Below are positions 8,495 through 15,733 of a stretch of DNA of 41,631 nucleotides, in pieces. Source of the DNA: Phycisphaeraceae bacterium (GTDB lineage: Bacteria; Planctomycetota; Phycisphaerae; Phycisphaerales; Phycisphaeraceae); NCBI GenBank assembly GCA_002686995.1, contig NYZC01000355.1, forward strand, positions 1-41,631, written 5' to 3'. The notes beneath the pieces are model-generated. The model saw only the letters and a program-made list of their open reading frames with translations. It did no database searches and was not told where the DNA came from. The position numbers and the translations under genes are program-made. Position 1 is the first letter of the stretch. Each line of letters opens with the position of its first letter.

Positions 8495-10151
8495 CGTCGA
8501 GCCGTCGCAGGCCAGGGATTACGAGGCCGCCCACGGCGAGATTCGCAAGCGACTCTTCGCCGGCGCGTCCTGGAGCGGGCGCGAGCGCAACTGCATGTAC
8601 CTGAACGTCGGCGGCGGGCGGTTTGCGAACGTTTCGTTCGCGAGCGGGCTGGATTTCCTCGACGACGGCCGCGGCGTCGCGCTCGTCGACTGGGATTTCG
8701 ACGGCGATCTCGATATCTGGCTGAGCAGCCGGACGGCCCCCACGGTCCGGTTCATGCGCAACGACACGCGGGCGGGCCACGCCTTCCTGGCCGTTCGTCT
8801 CGAAGGCCGGCAGTGCCATCGCGACGCCATCGGCGCCCGGGTGGAGGTCGTGTCGCGAACGCATGGCAATCAAGGATCAAAACTCAAAATTCAAAAATTC
8901 CTCCGCACGCTTCGCGGCGGCGAGGGCTTCCTGAGCCAGTCGAGCAAGTGGTTGCATTTCGGACTGGGACCCGCGACCGGGATCGAGCGCCTGACCGTGC
9001 GCTGGCCGGGTGGGGATGTCGAGTCGTTCGGCGGCGTGGCGCCGGGCGGGCGGTATCGCCTGGTCCAGGGCACGGGGACGGCCGAGCGATGGACACCACC
9101 GGCCGATTCGATCGACCTTGCGCCGTCGGAGCCGCGCCTGCCCGAGCGGACGCAGCGGGCCCGTCATCTGCTCGCGGCGCGCTACCCGTTCCAGAACCTC
9201 TATTTTGAAACGCTGGACGGACAACTGCGCCGGCTCGCCGATCTGAAGGGCGGGCCCGTGCTGGTCAACCTGTGGGCCGCCTGGTGCGCCCCCTGCATCG
9301 CGGAGCTCACCGGCTGGACCGAGGCGGCGGAGCCGCTACGGGAGGCGGGCCTGCAGATCGTCGCCCTGTCCGTCGACGACGTCGACGACGCGGAGGCCAC
9401 GATCGAGGACGCCGCGGCGATCGTCCGGCGCATCGGCTTTCCCTTCAGCGCGGGAAAGGCGTCTCGCCGAAACCTGGAGAAGCTGCAGGCCGCCCACGAC
9501 GATCTGCACATCATGCAGCGGCCGCTGCCGATTCCGACCAGCTTCCTGTTCGATGCCGCGGGCGAGCTTGCCGCCGTCTACCGGGGGCCGGTCGAGGTGG
9601 ACCACCTCCTGGCGGACGTGGCGCGCCTGGGCCGCGAGGAGGCGAACGCCGACGACGCTCTGCCCTTTCCCGGCCGCTGGGTGACCCGGCCGAAGCTGCG
9701 GTCGGCTGTCTACTTCAATCTCGGTCTCGAGGCCCACACGGCCGGGAAGATCGAGCGGGCCGAGGCCTGGTATCGCCGAGCCCTGGCGGCGGACCCGGAA
9801 GACGCCAGCGCCCTGACGAACCTGGGCGTGATCGAGATCGACGTCCACGGCCGGGTCGCGCGCGCGATCAGGCTCTACGAGCGGGCCCTGGTCGTCGATC
9901 CGGACGACTCGTCCACGCACAACAACCTGGGCGTGGCCCATCGCCGTCAGGACCGGCGGGCCTCCGCCGAACGCAGCTTCCGGCGCGCCGTGGAACTCGA
10001 TTCAGGGCACGTGAACGCCTGGGTCAACCTGGGCGACATCCTGATTCGAAGGGGCAGGCGGGAAGACGCCGCCGAACCCTTGCGTCGCGCCCTGGAGTTG
10101 GACCCCGGCCACGCCAAAGCGCAGGACCTGCTGCGACAGCTGGCTGACTGA
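8472..10151 (+). CDS. 3' part of the propeller gene: last FG-GAP repeat, ASPIC/UnbV, thioredoxin-like domain, TPRs
   Basis: This is in the same frame as the preceding entry; if translated alone it would need a GTG at 8472, which has no good ribosome-binding site and would drop the SFFWRQV residues. Counting from that GTG: seventh FG-GAP repeat (DWDFDGDLD, 73-81), ASPIC/UnbV domain (about 104-200, with GEGFLSQSSKWLHFGLG and LTVRWPGGDVE), a thioredoxin fold with WAAWCAPC (268-275, intact CxxC) and four TPR units (about 413-556). The order matches large planctomycete CRTAC1-like proteins with fused redoxin and TPR parts. An AT-rich heptamer array (8867-8900) interrupts the ASPIC/UnbV domain in frame, giving about a dozen extra residues. 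It ends with TGA and converges on the PEP-CTERM gene at 10413. Confidence 0.82.
   Translation: MPRSPDEDVEPSQARDYEAAHGEIRKRLFAGASWSGRERNCMYLNVGGGRFANVSFASGLDFLDDGRGVALVDWDFDGDLDIWLSSRTAPTVRFMRNDTRAGHAFLAVRLEGRQCHRDAIGARVEVVSRTHGNQGSKLKIQKFLRTLRGGEGFLSQSSKWLHFGLGPATGIERLTVRWPGGDVESFGGVAPGGRYRLVQGTGTAERWTPPADSIDLAPSEPRLPERTQRARHLLAARYPFQNLYFETLDGQLRRLADLKGGPVLVNLWAAWCAPCIAELTGWTEAAEPLREAGLQIVALSVDDVDDAEATIEDAAAIVRRIGFPFSAGKASRRNLEKLQAAHDDLHIMQRPLPIPTSFLFDAAGELAAVYRGPVEVDHLLADVARLGREEANADDALPFPGRWVTRPKLRSAVYFNLGLEAHTAGKIERAEAWYRRALAADPEDASALTNLGVIEIDVHGRVARAIRLYERALVVDPDDSSTHNNLGVAHRRQDRRASAERSFRRAVELDSGHVNAWVNLGDILIRRGRREDAAEPLRRALELDPGHAKAQDLLRQLAD
8867..8900. repeat. AT-rich heptamer array inside the ASPIC/UnbV coding region
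   Basis: Units ATCAAGG, ATCAAAA, CTCAAAA and TTCAAAA follow in register; only nine of 34 bases are G or C, in sharp contrast to the flanks. It encodes roughly HGNQGSKLKIQKF between the ASPIC/UnbV strand GARVEVVS and TLRGGEGFLSQSS, a place where I expect only a short turn. A similar 7-bp-period stretch encodes the N-terminus of the protein at 40835. Confidence 0.75.
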
Positions 10152-10186
10152 CGGTTCCACGCGCGCCGGCGCCCCATGGACATCAG

Positions 10187-10302
10187 ACCCGCGGGCTGAC
10201 GCCACGCGGGTCGCCGGCCGGCGCGTCCTGCGGAGTTCCGTGCGCGCGCCATTCGGCGTACCCCCGGCGTCAGCCGGCGTCAGCCGGGGGGTCGAATGCC
10301 AT
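10187..10302. repeat. REP-like palindromic element, copy 1
   Basis: This GC-rich stretch contains CCCGCGGGCTGACGCC, then CGGCGTACCCCCGGCGTCAGCCGG, written here as adjoining halves, with a 10-bp CGTCAGCCGG duplication, and ends GTCGAATGCCAT. It is an inverted copy of the element at 41451-41534; a shorter relative lies at 35969. It occupies most of the 260-bp gap between two convergent genes. Confidence 0.8.
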
Positions 10303-10330
10303 GAGGGTCGATTGAGGCCCTGAGCGCAAA

Positions 10331-10365
10331 GAAAAGGCCTCGCACGGCGTACACCGTGCGAGGCC
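10331..10365 (-). terminator. Intrinsic terminator of the PEP-CTERM gene at 10413
   Basis: A perfect 12-bp stem (10336-10347 with 10354-10365) around a 6-base loop is followed, on the minus strand, by TTTTCTTT. It lies 48 bases beyond the stop of the minus-strand gene. The stem could also stop transcription from the convergent plus-strand gene, but the T-tract faces the minus direction. Confidence 0.85.
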
Positions 10366-10412
10366 ATTGAAGATCAGAAAGTGATTACGAACGCGGTCGC
10401 GTCAGCGTCGGC

Positions 10413-11228
10413 TCAGCGCCGCCGCTTCAGCATCACCAGGCCGCCGAGCCCCACGAGGGCCAGGGAAGCCGGCTCAGGCAGCAGGTCGGCGATCTCCTCG
10501 TTGGTCAGCACGCCTTGGAACACCGCCGCCGACTCGACGTCATAGGCGCCCTCACCGAAACTAAAGGGGTTGGTGATCTCGAACAGTCCCTGGGGGAGTG
10601 CGAAGTTGTGCCACTCAATGCTATCGAGAACGTTGACGAAGGGTCCGGCCGACTCCGAGGCAATGATGCCGTAGCGGCTACTGCCGATATCGTCGCGATA
10701 GACCATGTCGTACCACGTGCCCGGCACCGGGAACGAACTGTCGTTCGTGTAGGCAGCAGGCCAGTGCGAGCCGGGAGCGACCGGATCCGATTCAAATCCT
10801 GCCGGTAGGCCGGCGCCGAAGACGCGAGCCTCGTCGACATCGCTATCAGCGCGCAACCGCAACGTGTTTCCGTCGCCCGGAGTGCTCTTCGACATTAGAA
10901 CACCAGCGGCTTCACTGATCGGCGAGGACCCGTTGTAACGAAAACGAATGAAGATGGTGCTGCCGCCGGTGAAGGAGAACTGCGTCTGCATCGCCCCGCC
11001 CGAGTGGAACATGTTGTTCGACCCGGCGCCGGGGATCGACGCCGATTGGGGGCTGGGCGCGGTGCTCAGGGCCTGATCCCCGCCCACACCGGGGTTCGAG
11101 TCTGATTGATCCGCCAGTCGCCACCATGCGTACGCGTCGGAGAACCCGACGGCCATCACTGGGGCGCTCAGGAACGCGACCGTCAAGACCGCGATCCCTG
11201 CAATCCAAAACCTGCTGCCGTTCGTCAT
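10413..11228 (-). CDS. PEP-CTERM protein with a LamG-like domain
   Basis: A 271-residue exported protein. I chose the ATG at 11228 because AAGGAG lies seven bases upstream; the GTG at 11234 is only one base from that site. Signal peptide about residues 1-27 (FWIAGIAVLTVAFLSAPVMA). The body looks like a LamG/concanavalin-type jelly roll (FSFTGGSTIFIRFRYNG, GTWYDMVYRDD, EWHNFALP). The C-terminus LLPEPASLALVGLGGLVMLKRRR, quoted as PEPAS, hydrophobic helix, KRRR, is a classic PEP-CTERM sorting signal, predicted to be processed by an exosortase at the membrane. No exosortase gene is in this window. It is a single-gene unit with its own terminator. A similar protein lies at 15734. Ligand unknown. 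Confidence 0.85.
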   Translation of the reverse strand: MTNGSRFWIAGIAVLTVAFLSAPVMAVGFSDAYAWWRLADQSDSNPGVGGDQALSTAPSPQSASIPGAGSNNMFHSGGAMQTQFSFTGGSTIFIRFRYNGSSPISEAAGVLMSKSTPGDGNTLRLRADSDVDEARVFGAGLPAGFESDPVAPGSHWPAAYTNDSSFPVPGTWYDMVYRDDIGSSRYGIIASESAGPFVNVLDSIEWHNFALPQGLFEITNPFSFGEGAYDVESAAVFQGVLTNEEIADLLPEPASLALVGLGGLVMLKRRR

Positions 11229-11591
11229 CGTCACTCTCCTTAAGAGGAACTAGAATCCCAAGGCTTCCACGGCGCCGCCGGCCGTCTTCATGAAGCCACG
11301 ATTTCGTGCAACGAAACGAGAGATAGGCAACCCGCGTGGGGGTCCTCCTCCTGTCTCTCCAATCCAGGAAGACTACTAATACTACAGGGGGTTGCAAGTG
11401 ACGTCAAGCACTTTTCTCAAATTTTCATGTCTGGGGGGGGATTGCAAGACATTCAAACGAAAGGGCTTACGGCATTCGGGAGCCTGGCGGCACGATATTT
11501 CCGACCGGCTTGGGTCTTGCAGCACCGCAATCCGCGGGATAGCATGAGTGTCACGTCGACGCTCGTCGCGCAACTTCGAAGGAACACGGTC
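11229..11591. promoter_or_regulatory. Divergent region between a PEP-CTERM gene and a prepilin-type gene
   Basis: No gene is seen here, although an open frame extends back to 11427 ahead of the prepilin start. The part from about 11466 (CTTACGGCATTCG) and the block GGGATAGCATGAGTGTCACG (11533-11552) recur at 12620-12680 ahead of the second prepilin gene, so a promoter or 5' leader was duplicated together with the gene. Confidence 0.4.
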
Positions 11592-12398
11592 ATGACGCGG
11601 CTCCGAACCTGTGGGGCATTTACCCTCATCGAACTGCTGGTCGTGATCTCGATCGTCGCCCTGCTCATCGCCCTTCTGCTTCCGGCGGTCAAGAAGGCCA
11701 AGGAGGCGGCACGGGCCAGCATGTGCATGAACAACCAGCGGCAGGTCCACCTCGCCTACGCGTCGTTCGCCGCGGACAACAAGGAGTTGGTGCCGCCATC
11801 GTATGACGGCGGCGGCACGTGGGCGCGGTGGCTGGCCCGGGACGGTTACGTGGGCGGCGTCGAAGTCGACCCGGACGTCGGCGGGTTTCACGCGTTCACC
11901 CCGCCACCGGAGACCCGCTCGGTCTATCACTGTCCGTCCGAAACGCCGCACGGGGGGAGCACCAAACGCAACGGATGGACCGAAACGATCTACGGCCTCG
12001 TCCGCGAGGACTACGCCCCGAACATCCTGCGGTGCGGACGATGGAGCTACGGTTCGCCCGGTGACTCGTGGAACGGCTACAAGGGCGGCAAGACCAGTTT
12101 CTACTCGCTCACCGTCGACAGCGGGCTCGGCATGCCCCAGACCTACATCGGCTCGCCATCGGAGACGTTCCTCCTCGCCGACGGCAATTACATGGACCAC
12201 GAGCCGACGCACAGCAACAACGACCACGTCGACGACCTCAAGTTCGGGATCGTCTTCCGGCACGAGCCCGAGTCGGCCATGATGGTCTACTTCGACGGGC
12301 ACGCGGACTACTTCGCCCACCCCGGGTTCTGGGTCGATATCAACAACCGGGACGAGTCTCCCTTGTGGAACGACATGCCGCAGGAAGCGCCCTGGTAG
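11592..12398 (+). CDS. Prepilin-type N-terminal cleavage/methylation domain protein, copy A
   Basis: A 268-residue pseudopilin-like protein. The ATG at 11592 is chosen because AAGGA lies eight bases upstream and it gives the normal short leader: MTRLRTCG followed by [22 protein letters not shown], the prepilin peptidase site (G/F) and the hydrophobic N-helix with Glu at position +5. The globular part contains DGGGTWARW, a CPSE motif, [17 protein letters not shown] and a C-terminal FDGHADYF, all typical of planctomycete type II secretion-like pseudopilins related to the DUF1559 group. These are processed by a prepilin peptidase and sit in the inner membrane facing out. It is the upstream copy of a tandem pair with the gene at 12718; they differ mainly at synonymous sites and in a loop ([12 protein letters not shown] here). 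Confidence 0.85.
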   Translation: MTRLRTCGAFTLIELLVVISIVALLIALLLPAVKKAKEAARASMCMNNQRQVHLAYASFAADNKELVPPSYDGGGTWARWLARDGYVGGVEVDPDVGGFHAFTPPPETRSVYHCPSETPHGGSTKRNGWTETIYGLVREDYAPNILRCGRWSYGSPGDSWNGYKGGKTSFYSLTVDSGLGMPQTYIGSPSETFLLADGNYMDHEPTHSNNDHVDDLKFGIVFRHEPESAMMVYFDGHADYFAHPGFWVDINNRDESPLWNDMPQEAPW

Positions 12399-12416
12399 GA
12401 CGGTGCTTCCGTACGT

Positions 12417-12563
12417 CCTGCACATGCGACAGCGGCCCGACGGCCTGCTTCCCGCGCAGGACAACGACTACCGCTGCGAAAAGATGGACCAGTACTACAT
12501 GACGGGCTACGGCCTGCCACCCCTGATGTGGACCGCCCGCTTGGGAGAGGGGGTCGGACCCGG
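12417..12563 (+). pseudogene. Fossil 3' end of a second toroid-fold gene
   Basis: This stretch reads [24 protein letters not shown], then [13 protein letters not shown], and matches the C-terminus of the gene at 13564 (nucleotides about 14504-14660) almost base for base. A 12-bp in-frame deletion removes the GFLY found in the intact gene. Nothing of the first 300 codons remains. It is followed by the same palindrome (12549) that follows the intact gene, so the fossil marks the end of an ancestral duplicated unit whose second gene was deleted. Confidence 0.85.
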
Positions 12564-12599
12564 TGTCGAACCCCCCTTCCCATCCTGCTTGAGGGGGGG
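12549..12599. repeat. GGGGGTCGGACCC palindrome plus a second C-run/G-run hairpin
   Basis: 12549-12576 is a near-perfect palindrome also present at 14646 and 14684. It overlaps a second hairpin (12571-12599) whose arms are CCCCCC and GGGGGGG. Together they fill the space between the fossil and the second prepilin unit. Confidence 0.75.
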
Positions 12600-12717
12600 C
12601 AAGGCGTTCATACAAAAGAGCTTACGGCATTCGCGCGCCTTGCGGCGCCGCGACCCGGGGGATAGCATGAGTGTCACGTCACCGTTCGTCGCGCAACTTT
12701 CGAAGGAACTACCGGTC

Positions 12718-13509
12718 ATGACGCGGCATCGAACCTGTGGGGCATTTACCCTCATCGAACTGCTGGTCGTGATCTCGATCATCGCGCTGCTGATCGCCCT
12801 GCTGCTGCCGGCAGTCAAGAAGGCGAAGGAGGCGGCGCGGGCCAGCATGTGCATGTCCAACCAGCGCCAGATCCACCTGGCCTACGCTGCGTTTGCCGCC
12901 GACAACAAGGAGTTGGTGCCGCCTTCGTACGACGGCGGCGGCACCTGGGCCCGGTGGCTGTCCCGTGACGACTACCTCGGCGGCGTCGAGGTCGACCCGG
13001 ACGTCGGGGCCTTCTTCAGCAGCTCGCCGCCCTCGGATACCCGCACAGTGCTCCACTGTCCCTCCGAGCCGGCGCACGGGGGGGGCGTCCTGCGCGAAGG
13101 TTACAGCGCAACGATCTACGGAAACATCCGCGAAGACTATGCCCCGAACATCCTGCGGTGCGGGCGCTGGAGCTATGGAAGCCCCAGCGATTCCTGGAAC
13201 GGCTACAAGGGCGGCAAGACCAGCTTCTACACGCTCACCGTTGACAGCGGGTTTGGCATGCCCCAGCTCTACATCGGCACGCCTTCGGAGACGTTCCTCC
13301 TCGCCGACGGCAACTACATGGACCACGAGCCGACCCACAACTCCCCGACCAGCGAGTTCGGGATCGTCTATCGACACGTGCCGGAGTCGTCCATCATGGT
13401 CTACTTTGACGGTCACGCGGATTTCTTCCACGACCCCGGTTTCTGGGTCGACGTCAACGGCAAGCCGACCGGCCTCTGGAACGACATGCCGCAGGAGCCG
13501 CCCTGGTAG
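12718..13509 (+). CDS. Prepilin-type N-terminal cleavage/methylation domain protein, copy B
   Basis: A 263-residue paralogue of the gene at 11592. The ATG at 12718 has AAGGA ten bases upstream and gives MTRHRTCG then [22 protein letters not shown]. The first fifty or so residues are nearly identical to copy A; further on [24 protein letters not shown] and the FDGHADFF end motif are kept. Differences cluster at third codon positions, which suggests both copies have been kept under selection. Copy B lacks the NNDHVDD loop. An open frame runs back through the fossil at 12417, but a start there would bury the leader peptide and is not credible. A 12-bp hairpin follows the stop, and the toroid gene begins 54 bases downstream, so the two may be co-transcribed. 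Confidence 0.85.
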   Translation: MTRHRTCGAFTLIELLVVISIIALLIALLLPAVKKAKEAARASMCMSNQRQIHLAYAAFAADNKELVPPSYDGGGTWARWLSRDDYLGGVEVDPDVGAFFSSSPPSDTRTVLHCPSEPAHGGGVLREGYSATIYGNIREDYAPNILRCGRWSYGSPSDSWNGYKGGKTSFYTLTVDSGFGMPQLYIGTPSETFLLADGNYMDHEPTHNSPTSEFGIVYRHVPESSIMVYFDGHADFFHDPGFWVDVNGKPTGLWNDMPQEPPW

Positions 13510-13525
13510 CCGCGTGCTGCGTTCG

Positions 13526-13553
13526 GCCCCCCTCACCCGCCGGTGAGGGGGGC
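13526..13553. repeat. Perfect 12-bp hairpin between the prepilin and toroid genes
   Basis: GCCCCCCTCACC (13526-13537) and GGTGAGGGGGGC (13542-13553) pair perfectly around CGCC. There is no T-tract, so it is a palindromic repeat or a partial terminator. The sequence after it (GCGCAACCCGC) recurs at 40781-40791 after another C-run/G-run repeat. Confidence 0.75.
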
Positions 13554-13563
13554 GCAACCCGCC

Positions 13564-15327
13564 ATGTTCACGAGCTTCTTCGACCGGCTGGCCGTGACGC
13601 TGCTGGAGCGGCAGGTCCGCGATCCGGCATGGGTGGACCTCGTCGACACCTGGGACCGCTACGTGCCCTCGCCGCCCGGTGAGGACGGGGCTCACCTCCT
13701 TGGCGCCTACTGGGATCCCGTGTGGTTCGTTCCGGCTCGGCCGGGCCGCGTCCGCTTCGTCGACACGGTCAACGTCTGCCAGTACGCCGACCTGATGTGT
13801 GGCGTTTACCGCAGCCCGTCGTCGATCCACTTCGTTGACGAGCGGGCACGGCGGTCGGCCGAGGCGGCGATCGATTTCTGCGCCCGGCGCGTCGTCGCCG
13901 GGCGGCCAATTACCAATCGCTGCTTCGACTTCGGCCTGCTCGCCCTGGCCGAGTGCGTCGAGACGCTGGGCGACGATCTGGACGCCGCGGTAAGGGACCA
14001 TGCGCAGGAGGCGATGAAGCTGGCGGCCGGCGACCTGCTGGGTCTGTTCGACGCGTCCCACGAGCCGCCCGGGGTGCACAACCACCAGGCGATCACCGGG
14101 CACACGATCCTGCTGTGCGGCATGGTGCTCGGGGACGAGCCGCTCGTCCGGCGCGGACGGGACATCCTGCTCGAGAACCTCGGTTACCTCGACGAGGAAG
14201 GCGTCGGCCACGAACACGATCGCAAGTACGACATGACCGTGGCCGGCACGCTCGCTCGGGCGCACGAGCTGACGGGCGAGGCGGCGTGCCTGGAGGCAGC
14301 GCGCCGCGGAGCAAGACACGCCCTGCCGTTCGTGACGCCCGCCGGCGAGCTGGTCGAGCTGACGTCGCACCGCCCGGACTGCTGCGGGGACGACATGGTG
14401 GCGTACGCGCTGTACGCGTTCGAGTACCTCGCCCGTGCCGGCGGCGAAGATCGCGCCACGGACGATCAGTTCCGCGCGGCCGCGCGGCGCATGACCCACC
14501 TACTGCACATGCGACAGCGGCCCGACGGCCTGCTTCCCGGCTTCCTCTACGCGCAGGACAACGACTACCGCTGCGAGAAGATGGACCCGTACTACATGAC
14601 GGGCTACGGCCTGCCGCCCCTGATGTGGGCCGCGCGCATGGAGAAGGGGGTCGGACCCGGGGTCGAACCCCCTCCACCAACAAGGGGGTCGGACCCGGGG
14701 TCGGACCCCCTCCACCCCGCCCGGTTTCTGCTACGTGGAAGACTCCGCCGCCTCCCGGTACTGCTCCGGCGACTCGCCGCGCAGGAACGGCTCGATCAGG
14801 TCCTCCACGCCCTTGTACGCATACGGATCGTCACCGCAGACCATGACGATGTCGCGCATGTCGTCGGTCGGCTCGATCCGTCGGCCGAAGTCGGCGGGCA
14901 GGAGGGACTCCGCGCTCATGGTGTGAATCACGAGCGCGCGGCGGAATCGATCGGCGGAAAGATTGTCGAACGAGCGGTGCAGAAGATAGCCGTTGAAGAA
15001 CACCACCGAGCCGGCCTTCATCTCGACGGGGACGGCATCGTCGTCCGGGAAGGGGTATCCGTAAGACGACCGGCTCGGGCCGGAGATCCGGTCGTCGCGG
15101 TTCTCGTCCATGGGCCAGAGCACTCCCGGCTCGTGCGAGCCGGGCATCACCCAGAGGCAGCCGTTCTCCTGGTCGACGTCGTCAAGGGCGACCCAGGCCC
15201 CGCACAGCGACCGGTCCCGCGTCGGGATGAAGAACTCGTCCTGGTGCCAGGCCTGGCCGCGCCCGCTCGGGGCCTTGGCGAAGAACATCGTCTGCATGCA
15301 CTTGACGTTGGGGCCGATGATCGCTGA
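13564..15327 (+). CDS. Putative (alpha/alpha)-toroid protein, glycosidase or heparinase-like; conserved part ends near 14640
   Basis: The ATG at 13564 opens MFTSFFDRLAVTLLERQ with no signal peptide. The first 360 residues are helical with the look of an alpha/alpha toroid (HNHQAITGHTILLCGM, LENLGYLDEEGVGHEHDRKYDMT, DDMVAYALYAFEYLA), as in heparinase II/III-like and related carbohydrate enzymes; I cannot name the family. The fossil at 12417 shows that the conserved C-terminus ends at about [13 protein letters not shown]. Directly after it come two copies of a GC-rich palindrome (14646, 14684), and no stop appears until 15327. The last 200 codons are simply the opposite strand of the PhyH gene and are unlikely to be native sequence. 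Probably the original stop was lost when the repeat arrived, so the protein has an aberrant tail or the gene is failing. Confidence 0.55.
   Translation: MFTSFFDRLAVTLLERQVRDPAWVDLVDTWDRYVPSPPGEDGAHLLGAYWDPVWFVPARPGRVRFVDTVNVCQYADLMCGVYRSPSSIHFVDERARRSAEAAIDFCARRVVAGRPITNRCFDFGLLALAECVETLGDDLDAAVRDHAQEAMKLAAGDLLGLFDASHEPPGVHNHQAITGHTILLCGMVLGDEPLVRRGRDILLENLGYLDEEGVGHEHDRKYDMTVAGTLARAHELTGEAACLEAARRGARHALPFVTPAGELVELTSHRPDCCGDDMVAYALYAFEYLARAGGEDRATDDQFRAAARRMTHLLHMRQRPDGLLPGFLYAQDNDYRCEKMDPYYMTGYGLPPLMWAARMEKGVGPGVEPPPPTRGSDPGSDPLHPARFLLRGRLRRLPVLLRRLAAQERLDQVLHALVRIRIVTADHDDVAHVVGRLDPSAEVGGQEGLRAHGVNHERAAESIGGKIVERAVQKIAVEEHHRAGLHLDGDGIVVREGVSVRRPARAGDPVVAVLVHGPEHSRLVRAGHHPEAAVLLVDVVKGDPGPAQRPVPRRDEELVLVPGLAAPARGLGEEHRLHALDVGADDR
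14646..14710. repeat. Two copies of the GGGGGTCGGACCC palindrome
   Basis: Copies at 14646-14672 and 14684-14710 differ by one base and are separated by 11 bases. They follow the conserved end of the toroid gene exactly as the copy at 12549 follows the fossil, so at least one copy was present before the duplication. Confidence 0.85.
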
Positions 15328-15612
15328 CAGCACCTCGACGAGGGCCGGATGTCGCACGAAATCGAGAATCGGCTTCGAGATCTTGTGCGGAAAGTGCAGG
15401 CAGAAATAGCGGCTCAGCGTCGTCGCCTCGGACTCACCCGGATCGACGGGCGTCATTCCCCGGACGCTGCCCTGGCCGCGGTAAATGGCCAGCGTCTCGC
15501 GGCGCAGCATCTCGACATCGGCCATCGGGATGAGCTCTTCCGTGACGAGATAGCCGTTCTCGCGGTAGAAATCGACGTGGGCGGACTCGATCGTGCCCGG
15601 CGTGGCGCTCAT
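14731..15612 (-). CDS. Phytanoyl-CoA dioxygenase (PhyH) family protein
   Basis: A 293-residue Fe(II)/2-oxoglutarate-dependent oxygenase. The N-terminal helix-strand FYRENGYLVTEELIP is typical of PhyH. The iron-binding triad is His123 and Asp125 in WHQDEFF and His212 in GYLLHRSFDN; Arg224 or Arg225 (RRALVIH) would bind the 2-oxoglutarate carboxylate. CLWVMPGSH (152-160) is the usual PhyH strand near the site. All key residues are present, so an active enzyme is expected. Substrate cannot be inferred; the family hydroxylates many small molecules. No strong ribosome-binding site is visible before the ATG. It lies on the opposite strand to the open read-through of the toroid gene, and a terminator hairpin separates it from the PEP-CTERM gene upstream. 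Confidence 0.9.
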   Translation of the reverse strand: MSATPGTIESAHVDFYRENGYLVTEELIPMADVEMLRRETLAIYRGQGSVRGMTPVDPGESEATTLSRYFCLHFPHKISKPILDFVRHPALVEVLSAIIGPNVKCMQTMFFAKAPSGRGQAWHQDEFFIPTRDRSLCGAWVALDDVDQENGCLWVMPGSHEPGVLWPMDENRDDRISGPSRSSYGYPFPDDDAVPVEMKAGSVVFFNGYLLHRSFDNLSADRFRRALVIHTMSAESLLPADFGRRIEPTDDMRDIVMVCGDDPYAYKGVEDLIEPFLRGESPEQYREAAESST

Positions 15613-15673
15613 GGGAACAGTCTATTTCAATCGTGCGGACCTCAGGGGGCTCGCCGCGCTCTGGCCTCTGAAA

Positions 15674-15713
15674 CAAAAAGCCCCCGCAACCCGACAACCG
15701 GGATGCGGGGGCT
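15674..15713 (-). terminator. Intrinsic terminator of the PEP-CTERM gene at 15734
   Basis: AGCCCCCGCA (15679-15688) pairs with TGCGGGGGCT (15704-15713); an inner CCCG/CGGG pair closes the loop further. On the minus strand a T-tract (TTTTTG) follows. It sits 20 bases after the stop. Confidence 0.88.
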
Positions 15714-15733
15714 CCTGATACCCAATATTCAAC

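Noticed and set aside
12709..14499. 596-codon minus-strand open frame
   Set aside because: Shadow of the prepilin and toroid genes.
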